From: Paramacrobiotus metropolitanus
Taxonomy: Eukaryota; Tardigrada; Eutardigrada; Parachela; Macrobiotidae
Length of the DNA: 64,000 nucleotides
Direction: 5' to 3'
NCBI RefSeq assembly: GCF_019649055.1
Contig: NW_026570408.1
Location: forward strand, 106,256 to 170,255
Positions 56,262 to 64,000 of the stretch are shown piece after piece; within the stretch, counting starts at the first letter, position 1; each line of letters starts with the position of its first letter. The notes beneath the pieces are model-generated. The model made no database searches. It saw only the letters and a program-made list of their open reading frames with translations, and was not told the origin of the DNA. Position numbers and translations under genes: made by a program.

Positions 56262-57728
56262 TCACTCTTTCTCGATTTGTTCATCCATATCCCTCATGTA
56301 ATGGTCCCAACCAATTAGTTGGTCCATGACCTCTTTCCATGCGGCATGGTTGTCAGGTTGTTCAGTAGACAGCTTATGTAGCGTCTGTCTGAGTTCAACC
56401 GTTTCGTTCCACGCGTCTTCTCGTTGTTGTCGGAGTTCGTCCAACTTCGATCGTTTCAGCTCAGCATCCCGCCGCTTTCTGCGTTCCATGGCCTCCGCGA
56501 AGGATGTCCGACTACCAGGCTGTGTGGTAGACGAGGTCGGTTCCTGTGGTGGAGGCATCGACGTAACGACTTGCGTGGTCGTTGTCGATGACGGTTGAGC
56601 TGTGGAGGCGGACGTCGGTTGGGCCGCTCGTTGGTTCCGAATCGCGAATATATTCGTGTTGTCGTTAATGAAGGTCTGGAGTCCGGAAATTCGATCCAGG
56701 ATTTCCACCCTTCTGTCTAGGTAACCAGGAGTTGTCGGTGTAATTGTCGACAACTGGTGCGTCAAGTCACGCGCCTGGTCACGAGCGATTTGGTCGAGTT
56801 TCCGTAACTCTCCCGTTGGTATCGCCCTACTTTGCGTAGAGGTCGGTATGGGAAGTTCAGTCGGTGGTGGCGGAGGAGGTCGCGGCGGTACGACTTGTGT
56901 GGTCGTTGCCAGTACAGTCCCATGTGGGGCCTGTCCTCCGTACTGATTCAAGTGCTGGTTAAGCGACTGAATCAAGTACTGTGCCAGATGTGGATCCCCC
57001 CACGGAATCGGTTGTCCCGGGAGTCCAATACGAGTTGGTGAGACTGGTCCCGTCATTGGTAGAGGTGGAACCACTCCCGCGATACTGAATGTTCCAAGTC
57101 GAGGAGGTGATAGGGTATTGTTTGGCCCTATCGCGCTGAACGTCCCGAATCGCGTTGGTGACGTCGGAGTTATCGTTCCCATTCCTCCCGACACTGGCAC
57201 GTATCGAGTTACAGGTCCAGCCCATGTCGGCTGGCTCGACGCCAAAGTAGGCGTTGTGAAAATCGGCGGTGGTACGTTCACCATTCCCGGCACTAACGTC
57301 GGCACTGGGAAGGTCGGACCAACCATTGTTGTTGGTACCGTCCAACGGTAAGGTTGCGCTTGACCGAGTGGGTCGCCCGCAGTTACCGTGGCAGATTGGT
57401 TCCCGTTCGCGCCATAGTTGACGAGAAGTCCGCCAGTCGTAAATCCGGTGTTCGGTGGCAGATGCTGCGGTGGTACTGGTCGATATTGTGGGCTTCGTTC
57501 TGGCCCGACCGTTAAACCTGCTAAGACATTAGCTGTATCGTTAGCATGCGGGTTATGTACCTGCGGCAGCGGTGTGTTCGTTGCCGACCGCGAATTATCC
57601 GATCGCGAGGTCGAGCGATGGTGAGACGGGTATGGTTGCGAGTAAGGGTGCGACCGATTCGAGCCGCTACCACTGCGTCCGCTGTTGGATCCGCTAGAAG
57701 GTGGGTCGTTGCGTTGTCGGCCCGACAT
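56262..57728 (-). CDS. Extra ORF, first segment: disordered Pro/Thr-rich protein with coiled-coil end
   Basis: 488 codons starting at a true ATG (MSGRQRNDPPSSGSNSGRSG), 180 bases after the integrase stop. It has a low-complexity Ser/Gly/Arg start and a Pro/Thr/Val-rich middle with repeats of the type PTSPTRFGTFSAIGP / LSPPRLGTFSIAG. A polyproline stretch follows, then a helical C-terminus (SFAEAMERRKRRDAELKRSK..). It ends at a TGA, beyond which the same frame stays open for 1,670 codons. A Gag-like role placed after pol is conceivable. It is unrecognised. Confidence 0.6.
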   Translation of the reverse strand: MSGRQRNDPPSSGSNSGRSGSGSNRSHPYSQPYPSHHRSTSRSDNSRSATNTPLPQVHNPHANDTANVLAGLTVGPERSPQYRPVPPQHLPPNTGFTTGGLLVNYGANGNQSATVTAGDPLGQAQPYRWTVPTTMVGPTFPVPTLVPGMVNVPPPIFTTPTLASSQPTWAGPVTRYVPVSGGMGTITPTSPTRFGTFSAIGPNNTLSPPRLGTFSIAGVVPPLPMTGPVSPTRIGLPGQPIPWGDPHLAQYLIQSLNQHLNQYGGQAPHGTVLATTTQVVPPRPPPPPPTELPIPTSTQSRAIPTGELRKLDQIARDQARDLTHQLSTITPTTPGYLDRRVEILDRISGLQTFINDNTNIFAIRNQRAAQPTSASTAQPSSTTTTQVVTSMPPPQEPTSSTTQPGSRTSFAEAMERRKRRDAELKRSKLDELRQQREDAWNETVELRQTLHKLSTEQPDNHAAWKEVMDQLIGWDHYMRDMDEQIEKE

Positions 57729-57907
57729 TGTTGTCTGCTGTTAAGGAGAGGAATACGGCGCGTTAGAATTCTACCAACTCCCGTAAATTCAACTGAAGAT
57801 GTTCCGGTCAACTGAAGAGGTTCCATTTCGACACCAAAGGTCGGCCTATACCTAGCTACTGTTAAGCTACCTATGACTATAACTTATTCTAAGTTACGCC
57901 TATGGCC

Positions 57908-60067
57908 CTATGACTGAGTCTGTTCTGTTGTGACTGCTTGTTTAGGTGTCTTTGATTTTGCTGTTTTGACTGGTTTCTCCGAGTCCGCTCGTCCTTCCGA
58001 AATTCTATCGAGGATCTCCTTGTGAGCTTCGTCTTCAGCGACTTCAGTTTCCTCCAGCACTTGTTGTGCTGTTAATTTCGGTTTCTTAACCGTTCCGATC
58101 TTCCGTTTCGGTTTGGGCAGTCCGACCTCCTGGTCGGTCACTTCGACTTCCGTGGTCGGTGCCGCCGGGTCGGTTGATTTAACCGTCCTTTTCTTGTTAG
58201 TCCGTTTTGGCTTCGTCGGTGCGACTGCCGGGTCGGCCACTTCGACTTCTGTGGTCGGTGCCGCCTGGTCGGTCGTCTTATCCGACTTCTTCTTTCTTGC
58301 CGGTTTAGTCACCGACCTCTTGGATTCTTCCGTGGGTTGATTGGATGGCTGAACCGGTTCTTTGGACTTGTTGTCCGACTCCTTAGGCTTCTCCGAGGTC
58401 GGTTCAGCTGGTTCATCCGGTATCACATTTTGCTTCTGCAATTCCTGCAGGGCTGGTGTCTCGAAGTCCATCGGCGGTTTCTTCCGAGGTCGACCTCGAC
58501 CTCTTTTCTTAACCGTTACTTCGGGTTGGTCGGTTAAGTTCGATTTCTCCGATTGCTCGATGGTTACTTCAGGCTTTTTGGTCGACTTACTGGTCGCCTT
58601 CCCTTCTGTGGGGTCGGTTCCCAGGTCATTATCCGGCTTCTTTTGACCAGATGACCGAGTTACTGGTCGACGTGCGTCGGCTGGGAAGTGTTTCACTCGG
58701 TCGACGGCTACGGTGTCTTCACGTCCGTCCTCACTTCGGAGTAGCAGGTTGTTTGGGCCAACGTAACTGATGACCGTCCACTCTCCGTCGTATCGTTCCA
58801 TCCTGGCGGGGTCCTTAGTTGGGAATTCCACCGTTACCTTGTCTCGTGGTTTGAAGGTCGGTGATGACTTCTTCTTATTATAAACTTCGGCGCTCCGTTC
58901 AAAGGCTTCATCGATGTTGATGCGCGCAATTTCGTGAGCCATCTGAAGTCGTTCTTTTATCCGCCTGATGTAGTGTTCCTTATCCGTATACTGTTCAGGT
59001 GCGTTCGTCCCGGCCACTAAGTCCTGTGGCATGGTCATTTCCCGACCATACAGCATATGGTAAGGTGAAAATTTGGTCGAGGCATGGACTGCTCTGTTCA
59101 TCCCGCAGACGACATATGGTAAGGCTCTGTGCCAACGGTGTCCGTCCTTTATATTGCAGAACTTTCGTATTCCGTCCCATATCGTCTGCATTTGCCGTTC
59201 GACTTGTCCTTGACCTTCCGGATGATAGGCTGTTCCAAGCGTATGTTGGATGCCGAAAATCCTCGCAACTTTAGCGAATGTTTTCGCCGTGAAGTGCGTC
59301 CCTCGGTCCGAGTGGATGAAGGTCGGCATTCCGTACTTCAGCAGGACATCTTCCACGAAAAACTTTTCAAATTCCTTCGCAGTGTTTGTTTTAGTTGCCC
59401 GGGCGATGGTGAACTTCGTCAGCTGGTCGGTTACAACTGCGATGTATTGGTATCCTTTCGTCTGCGTTCGAGGTAAAGGTCCCTTGAAGTCCGCGTAGAT
59501 GCGATACCAAGCTTCACCAACCTCCATCTTCTGGAGTTTACCCGGTGGGGGACGTCGGACCTTGTTGGCCAAAATGCACTGTCGGCATTTCCGAATGTAT
59601 TCAAACACGTCGGTTGACATCCGTTCCCAGTAGTAGCGCAACTTCAATGCTTCTACGGTTTTATCGCGTCCGAAGTGGTTTCCGGTTTTCCCATCATGTA
59701 GCGAGCGTATGATGTTCGTTCGCATGAAGAGAGGTACGACGAAGCATCGTTCCAGCTTGTCGTTAATTGTCTTCAATCGATATAGGAGTCCCTGAGCCAT
59801 TTGGTAATGCTCGGTGTACTTCGACTTGTAGTCGAGTTTATCCAGGTTCTCCAGTTCATCGATGATTTTCCGTAAGTGCGGGTCTCGCAGCTGTGCTTTG
59901 CGCAATTCCGCGTTTGTTGACACGGGCGGTACGAGTGTCTCGCCATGTGGGCTCAACTCGTCCGTCTCTTCCGCCGTATTTGCGGTCCGGATGGTCGGTC
60001 CTGTATGTTGAGGTCCGACGTCTTCGGAGCTGGTACGTTGACGACCCGTACTTCTGTGGTACTTAGG
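57908..60067 (-). CDS. Integrase with AT-hook tail (pol, part 2)
   Basis: 682 codons counted from the first possible (non-ATG) start at 59956; the frame is open from about 60067. It has an HHCC zinc-binding N-domain (H87, H94, C124, C127) and a catalytic core with D156 (YADFKG), D217 (HSDRGTHF) and E253 (GQGQVERQ), which has the D,D-35-E spacing. A small beta domain follows (RDKVTVEF..GEWTVISYVGPNNLLL). The unusually long, Lys/Pro/Glu-rich tail carries an AT-hook (KKRGRGRPRKKP, residues 483-494) and two APTTEVEV repeats that coincide with GGTCGG-type palindromes. The AT-hook may steer integration towards AT-rich host DNA (inference). Catalytic residues are intact. It is joined to RNase H through two frame changes in the linker. 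Confidence 0.85.
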   Translation of the reverse strand, partial: PKYHRSTGRQRTSSEDVGPQHTGPTIRTANTAEETDELSPHGETLVPPVSTNAELRKAQLRDPHLRKIIDELENLDKLDYKSKYTEHYQMAQGLLYRLKTINDKLERCFVVPLFMRTNIIRSLHDGKTGNHFGRDKTVEALKLRYYWERMSTDVFEYIRKCRQCILANKVRRPPPGKLQKMEVGEAWYRIYADFKGPLPRTQTKGYQYIAVVTDQLTKFTIARATKTNTAKEFEKFFVEDVLLKYGMPTFIHSDRGTHFTAKTFAKVARIFGIQHTLGTAYHPEGQGQVERQMQTIWDGIRKFCNIKDGHRWHRALPYVVCGMNRAVHASTKFSPYHMLYGREMTMPQDLVAGTNAPEQYTDKEHYIRRIKERLQMAHEIARINIDEAFERSAEVYNKKKSSPTFKPRDKVTVEFPTKDPARMERYDGEWTVISYVGPNNLLLRSEDGREDTVAVDRVKHFPADARRPVTRSSGQKKPDNDLGTDPTEGKATSKSTKKPEVTIEQSEKSNLTDQPEVTVKKRGRGRPRKKPPMDFETPALQELQKQNVIPDEPAEPTSEKPKESDNKSKEPVQPSNQPTEESKRSVTKPARKKKSDKTTDQAAPTTEVEVADPAVAPTKPKRTNKKRTVKSTDPAAPTTEVEVTDQEVGLPKPKRKIGTVKKPKLTAQQVLEETEVAEDEAHKEILDRISEGRADSEKPVKTAKSKTPKQAVTTEQTQS

Positions 60068-61922
60068 TCATCCCAGTCCGAAATGACGTTACATCCGGGA
60101 AGAGGTGGTGGAAGTGGAATTTCCGGTGGTTCCTTCTCATCCCTCTTCTTTTTCTTGTATGCGTTGTCCTTAGACGTCGTAAGGTCCGTATGGTGCAGAC
60201 TTTAATTTCGTCCTTAAAGTCTTCAAAGTTAGGCACCTGATCCAACTCTTCGTGTGGATCTTTGTCATCACTCCGTTCGAGTGGCCACCTCGACAAGGCG
60301 TCCGCATTGTCGCAGAAAACTCCTGGCTTATACTTGATGGTTATGTCCCGCCCTTGTAAAGCCAGTGCCCATCGTGTTAGCCGAGGGTTGATGCCAGGTC
60401 GGTTTGACTCGCATCTAAGCAGGTTCTGCAATGCCCGATGATCCGTTTGTACGGTGAAAGGTCCATGGTCGATGTAGTGCTTAAATTTTTGCACTGCCCA
60501 TACCACGGCCAAACATTCCCATTCTGTGACTCCATAGTTGAGTTCAGGTCCGTGTAAGACTCTGCTGGCGTAGGCGATCGGATGTCCGTCCTGGGATAAC
60601 ACCGCGCCAAGTCCGGCTCCGCTTGCATCACATTCAATGACGGTCTCTTTTGTCGGGTCGAACTTCGCCAGTACGGGCGCTTCTGTTAACGCCTTTTTGA
60701 TTTCGTTGAACTCGGCCGTGTGGGCCTCCGTCCAATCCTTTTTGATGTTTTGGTCCTTCCGTAGGAGCTCGTACATCTTCGATGTCTTCTGGGCGTATCC
60801 TCGGATGAACTTACGGTAGTAGTTGGCCAATCCCAGGAACGACCTCAGTTGGCGTTCTGTCCTCGGGTAATCATGTTGAGCTATGGCTGCTACTTTTTCA
60901 TCGTCGGTTTGGACTCCGTCTTTGCTGAGGACGTGTCCGAGGAACAGCATTTTATCCGTTCCGACCTCGCATTTGGAGGGCTTAATGGTGAATCCGGCAT
61001 CTCTGAGGCATTCGAGAGTCGCTCGGAAAGCCTCGACAAAATCTTCGAAAGTTTTACCGAAGAAGATGATGTCGTCAATGTATGCGAACACGCCTTTCTT
61101 CCGGGCTGATGCCGTTATCTTATCCATATGCATCTGGAAGGTCGCTGGTCCGTTGCAGACTCCAAATGGCATACGGTTGAATCTCCACATTCCCTCCGGT
61201 GTTACGAAGGTTGTGTAGTCCTTGGAGTTTTCATCCATGGGAATTTGCCAGAATCCGGACTGACAGTCTACTTTACCGTAGTACTCCATTCCGGCGCACT
61301 GGTCCAGTAACTCGTCCGGGTTCGGTAACGGGTAATTATTCTTCTTTGTTACTGCATTCAACTTTAAGTAGTTGATGCAGAAACGAGTTCCAACCGTGCC
61401 GTCTCCGTTCCGTTTCGCGGCTAAGACGACGGGGAAGCTCCATGCAGCCGATGAAGGTTCGATGACTCCTTGGTCGAGCATCTCCTGCACATGTTTTTGG
61501 ATGAATTCACGTCCTTTCCAGCTTGTTCTGGTGGGGTTCATCTTGATCGGCTGTGCACCTTGGACGTCGATGGTGTGTGTTACACCTTTGACATCTCCGT
61601 ATGGTTTCTTCGAGGTCGGGAAGACGGTCCGGTACTCCCATGCAACTGCCTTGAGTTGGGCAAGTTGCTCGTCGGTTAAGTTCTTACCGAAGTTCATGGA
61701 GTCGATGATTTTTCGTCGCTCCTCCTGGGATTCCGCGTCTTCTTCCTCCACTTGAGCTGAGCGTATTCTCGCTTCTTCAACTCTCTGGTCGTCCGTCATC
61801 ATTTGGAACGGTTCGACTCGACCCATGGGGGCACCTTTCCGTAAGGTGACTTCACGGTGAGTGTGGTTGGCTACCATGATGGTAAATCGTCTCCCATCAT
61901 GTTTAGTTACGCCATCCATCAT
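60063..61922 (-). CDS. Reverse transcriptase-RNase H (pol, part 1)
   Basis: 619 codons. Residues 1-40 complete a small beta domain (ANHTHREVTLRKGAPMGRVEP). The RT covers about residues 110-345: palm aspartate in KVDCQSGF (D219), a TTFVTPEGMW..MPFGVCNGPATFQ block, and YIDD at 281-284. RNase H follows: D432 (ECDASGAGLG), E469, D494 (TDHRAL) and D541 (DNADALSRW). This is a textbook Ty3/gypsy arrangement with all key residues present. The last about 30 residues read as a basic, out-of-frame tail after a frame change. The start overlaps the upstream stop (ATGATG with TGA), so expression needs a -1 shift or reinitiation. Confidence 0.9.
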   Translation of the reverse strand: MMDGVTKHDGRRFTIMVANHTHREVTLRKGAPMGRVEPFQMMTDDQRVEEARIRSAQVEEEDAESQEERRKIIDSMNFGKNLTDEQLAQLKAVAWEYRTVFPTSKKPYGDVKGVTHTIDVQGAQPIKMNPTRTSWKGREFIQKHVQEMLDQGVIEPSSAAWSFPVVLAAKRNGDGTVGTRFCINYLKLNAVTKKNNYPLPNPDELLDQCAGMEYYGKVDCQSGFWQIPMDENSKDYTTFVTPEGMWRFNRMPFGVCNGPATFQMHMDKITASARKKGVFAYIDDIIFFGKTFEDFVEAFRATLECLRDAGFTIKPSKCEVGTDKMLFLGHVLSKDGVQTDDEKVAAIAQHDYPRTERQLRSFLGLANYYRKFIRGYAQKTSKMYELLRKDQNIKKDWTEAHTAEFNEIKKALTEAPVLAKFDPTKETVIECDASGAGLGAVLSQDGHPIAYASRVLHGPELNYGVTEWECLAVVWAVQKFKHYIDHGPFTVQTDHRALQNLLRCESNRPGINPRLTRWALALQGRDITIKYKPGVFCDNADALSRWPLERSDDKDPHEELDQVPNFEDFKDEIKVCTIRTLRRLRTTHTRKRRGMRRNHRKFHFHHLFPDVTSFRTGMT

Positions 61923-62632
61923 TTCGACTCCGTCTCGTTGGGGTCGGATCCACCAAGGTACATGAGTTTCTGTCCGGTGGCTACTGCAACATCCATTACA
62001 ACGTGTACTTGGGTTATCGCCCGAGGTAGGAGTTTCACTTTCCGTTGAGCTCTAACTCCTGTCGACTCGAAGATTTCGAATTTTGGCGATGGCTTTGGTT
62101 CCGGCTTGGGTGGCCAGGTCTTGGCAATTCCAAGTGGAAGCTCCCATTCGACGTACTGGTTGTCGATGTCCGGTTCGAACATGTCGCTATATTGCATATG
62201 GCCGAGTTTTATGCCTTTCTTCAATATTCGCGGTAGGTGAGTCATGTTCTGGATGTTTATCCAGGCCGTGTCTATCTGAGGTCGGATCTCAATTTTTGCT
62301 TCTATCGGTCGGATAGGTCGGTGCTTCCGCCGTAAAGTGTAGAAGTAGATGGGTCTCATCGGGTCCATTGGTTTGGCTGTCCGTACCTTGATAGAACACG
62401 TTGAGTAAGGTGGGAGAGAGACTCGCTCGCTGTTAAAGACCACCTGTCGGTCTAGCGGCTTCGAGTCGATGAACGGGTCCAGTGCTAGATGATGAACTTG
62501 TGGGTGCTTGTTGCCCAAGTTCAACTCCGTAATCGAGTTAACTTTGCAATCCGGACCTTCTGTAGCGCGGCTGCTCCGACTTTGCTGGTCAGTTGCTAAC
62601 CGAGGTCGGTTGTTCGGTTGACAGCTGTTGGA
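61919..62632 (-). CDS. ORF1, second part: tandem beta domains before RT
   Basis: Same frame as the upstream part, from which it is cut by two adjacent stops (TAGTAG, 62633-62638). It is open for about 238 codons without an ATG at its start. It carries a beta-rich unit (VVFNSERVSLPPYSTCSIKV.. to ILKKGIKLGHMQYSD) and the beginning of a second (RKVKLLPRAITQVHVVMD..), which is completed at the start of the RT ORF. Such linked beta units lie between protease and RT in many Ty3-type elements. I could not find a D-T/S-G protease motif in it. Confidence 0.6.
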   Translation of the reverse strand, partial: SNSCQPNNRPRLATDQQSRSSRATEGPDCKVNSITELNLGNKHPQVHHLALDPFIDSKPLDRQVVFNSERVSLPPYSTCSIKVRTAKPMDPMRPIYFYTLRRKHRPIRPIEAKIEIRPQIDTAWINIQNMTHLPRILKKGIKLGHMQYSDMFEPDIDNQYVEWELPLGIAKTWPPKPEPKPSPKFEIFESTGVRAQRKVKLLPRAITQVHVVMDVAVATGQKLMYLGGSDPNETESK

Positions 62633-62635
62633 CTA

Positions 62636-63661
62636 CTATGGTTGGAGGTCGGAGGTCGTGTTCCTCCGGTTGGCCTCCTGTTGTTCAAGTTCCGCTTGCT
62701 GTTCGACATCGACTGGCTTTTCCTGTCCGGTTTGTTCCGGGGGAAGGTCGACTATGAATTCAGTGTGGATGACGGACCGCAAGGCTTTTGTCAGCCGGAC
62801 GTCGTAGGTCGGTTCTTCATCCTCCTCGGATGAGTCACCCGAGTCATCCTTCCGCGGTTTATCCGACCTGCAGTTTCGTACTGACGGGTCGAATTCCTCG
62901 TCATCATCCTCTTCCTCGGATTCTTCCGAAGGTTGGTTATCGGAGTCTGTGTCCGGTGAATCGCCTGAATTTTGTACGTCCGAGGCGTCCGAGATATATT
63001 CTCGGATTCTTGTTCGTCTTCGGGTTAACGTCAGGTGTGTTACCATGTCCGACTTCTGTGGTCGGTGGCGCACTACCTTCTCCGACTTCCGTGGTCGGTG
63101 CACCCTGGTCGGCCGCTCTTCGGTTGGGTCGGTCGACTCTTCGTCCTGTTTCTCCAGGTCGGATGGCTGTGAGCTTATGCTCAGCCATTGGTTAACTACC
63201 GACTTGGTCTTCCGGCTTGAGTTTACCTTCCGTTCTGGTTGCGGAGGGGCTGGTGACGACGGTCTGCCGTCAATCCAAGTCAAGTCATGGTGCGTCTTCA
63301 GCGTCCGGACGACTCCATCAATATTATCGTTGCAAATTATGCAGCGATCAGGTCGGTCAGTTTCGCCAATTTGCGTGTGCTCAGTTGGCTTCTTCAGGTC
63401 GTTGACGAATTTGACTTCCTTCGGAAAGTGTTCCGTGATTGGCGGTAACGGGTCGGGGATCGTCCTTGTTATTGAGGTGTCCTCGCCGTACCGTTTCCAA
63501 AACGCAGTTGTAGTCGATTCTCCGCACAACTGTACTTGTCGCATGTAACTGAAGAGTGCTCCGCCTAGTTCTTGGCAGGGTATCTCCAGAGGGCGTGGTA
63601 CTGGAAGTCCGTATTCCATGTACTGCCGATGATTGGGACTCGTTCGTCTTCCCATTCCCAA
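62636..63661 (-). CDS. ORF1, first part: zinc-finger-like and acidic region
   Basis: Open for 341 codons. A conserved-looking start (MEYGLPVPRPLEIPCQELGG) precedes a possible zinc finger (CIICNDNIDGVVRTLKTHHD). Then come a basic stretch that includes two palindrome copies (read here as HRPRKSE and HRPQKSD), and a long Ser/Asp/Glu-rich acidic region (SEESEEEDDDEEFDPS). The end is Gln/Glu-rich and stops at TAGTAG. It could be the nucleocapsid end of a Gag-like protein, but the finger does not match the classic CCHC knuckle. Confidence 0.5.
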   Translation of the reverse strand: MGMGRRTSPNHRQYMEYGLPVPRPLEIPCQELGGALFSYMRQVQLCGESTTTAFWKRYGEDTSITRTIPDPLPPITEHFPKEVKFVNDLKKPTEHTQIGETDRPDRCIICNDNIDGVVRTLKTHHDLTWIDGRPSSPAPPQPERKVNSSRKTKSVVNQWLSISSQPSDLEKQDEESTDPTEERPTRVHRPRKSEKVVRHRPQKSDMVTHLTLTRRRTRIREYISDASDVQNSGDSPDTDSDNQPSEESEEEDDDEEFDPSVRNCRSDKPRKDDSGDSSEEDEEPTYDVRLTKALRSVIHTEFIVDLPPEQTGQEKPVDVEQQAELEQQEANRRNTTSDLQP

Positions 63662-63763
63662 GCTTCATCGTCGATGTCTTCGGCGAGGCCAATACAGGTT
63701 CGCATGTCCGTTGTGCTTCCTGTATCTGGTCCGTGGTCACCGCTCCGTTCTGTTGAGTGGCCA

Positions 63764-64000
63764 TCATCTCCAACGTCCGTCGGTCGAGAAAGTGTTGTAT
63801 TCCCGCAAACCAAGTCCGGTACTTTTGTTGATCTCTAAGATGGCATCCGCTTCCGTTGCGGATGCCTCTGGTATCGGGATAGACTTTACTACCGTCTTCA
63901 GTATGCGTTTCTTCGGACGTAGTTTTCCAGTCTGTATCCTTTCTTCGTACGCTTCAATGGCGTTGTGCAGTTGCATTTCCTCGATCAGAGTCCGGTTATC
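63764..64000 (-). CDS. ORF1, upstream fragment running off the window
   Basis: In the same frame as 62636-63661. It reads a helical basic segment (NAIEAYEERIQTGKLRPKKR) and then EINKSTGLGLREYNTFST before a stop. Between about 63.77 and 63.63 kb the sensible reading (AEDIDDEAWEWEDERVPII) lies in another frame, so two compensating indels are needed. It is incomplete at the window edge. Confidence 0.4.
   Translation of the reverse strand, partial: DNRTLIEEMQLHNAIEAYEERIQTGKLRPKKRILKTVVKSIPIPEASATEADAILEINKSTGLGLREYNTFSTDGRWR

Larger units (their letters stand above)
41918..64000 (-). mobile_element. Giant Ty3/gypsy-like retroelement, right end outside window
   Basis: From about 41.9 kb the DNA changes from AT-rich to clearly G+C-richer and carries the GAGGTCGG-type motif throughout, in coding and non-coding parts. 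On the minus strand the order is: ORF1 (zinc-finger-like and beta domains), RT-RNase H, integrase, a very long novel coding region, then a 3' non-coding region. The pol order RT-RH-IN is that of Ty3/gypsy. At least 22 kb is present, against 5 to 10 kb for ordinary members. The other LTR is not in the window, so the LTR cannot be delimited. The left boundary (a TGTGACAGG near 41.92 kb, which would be the CA-type 3' end in element sense) is a guess. Confidence 0.8.

Noticed and set aside
46265-57728. Envelope glycoprotein among the extra ORFs
   Set aside because: No signal peptide, transmembrane helix or cysteine-rich ectodomain in any of them.
61919-62632. Retropepsin domain before RT
   Set aside because: Expected by position, but no D-T/S-G motif is visible. 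The segment reads as beta linker domains.
1-64000. tRNA or rRNA genes
   Set aside because: No convincing cloverleaf or conserved rRNA block was seen by eye. A covariance-model search would be decisive.

Overview
The window looks like nuclear DNA of an invertebrate animal that I cannot place more precisely. It has short spliceosomal introns with GT..AG ends (about 55 to 900 bases), modular secreted and single-pass membrane proteins with mostly phase-1 introns, a class B GPCR-type hormone-receptor ectodomain, Helitron-like and terminal-inverted-repeat elements, and a Ty3/gypsy-type pol. About the first 42 kb is AT-rich host DNA. The last 22 kb is visibly richer in G+C and is one giant retroelement on the minus strand.

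0.1-14.2 kb (+ strand): a tandem family of three secreted, module-built proteins. Each module (about 105 residues) is encoded by the same exon triplet, entered and left in phase 1. Copy 1 (163-2010) has one module. Copy 2 (3622-6726) has three modules and three apparent lesions. Copy 3 (8684-14203, 13 exons, 604 aa) has four modules and is intact. Copies 2 and 3 share a duplicated TATA-type promoter, and a third, geneless copy of that promoter lies near 7.2 kb. A small cysteine-rich secreted protein gene lies at 15.3 kb (minus strand).

18.3-41 kb: a hormone-receptor (HormR/HRM) ectodomain gene on + with no seven-helix part found. On the minus strand is a family of signal-peptide/cysteine-ectodomain proteins: an intact type I membrane protein at 38.8-40.8 kb, plus decayed relatives near 20.4-21.8 kb, 33.2-33.6 kb and perhaps 7.6 kb. 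Between them lie a foldback-type element with a nested perfect-TIR element (26.0-28.4 kb), a tandem Helitron-like array (28.6-32.4 kb), several large palindromes (32.7-34.2 kb) and a diverged three-copy repeat.

41.9-64 kb (minus strand): a giant Ty3-like element running off the right edge. In its own 5'->3' order it has an ORF with zinc-finger-like and beta domains, RT/RNase H, integrase with an AT-hook tail, then more than 11 kb of extra, unrecognised coding sequence. That extra part is a 2,854-codon frame broken by only one TGA and one TAA, then a shifted ORF, then a likely spliced exon with a CxxC..CxxC motif. Next comes a 3.4 kb non-coding 3' region packed with short palindromes of the CCGAC..GTCGG type, some with compensating base changes. 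Copies of the palindrome also sit inside the ORFs in different reading frames. This element is the strongest candidate here for something undescribed.
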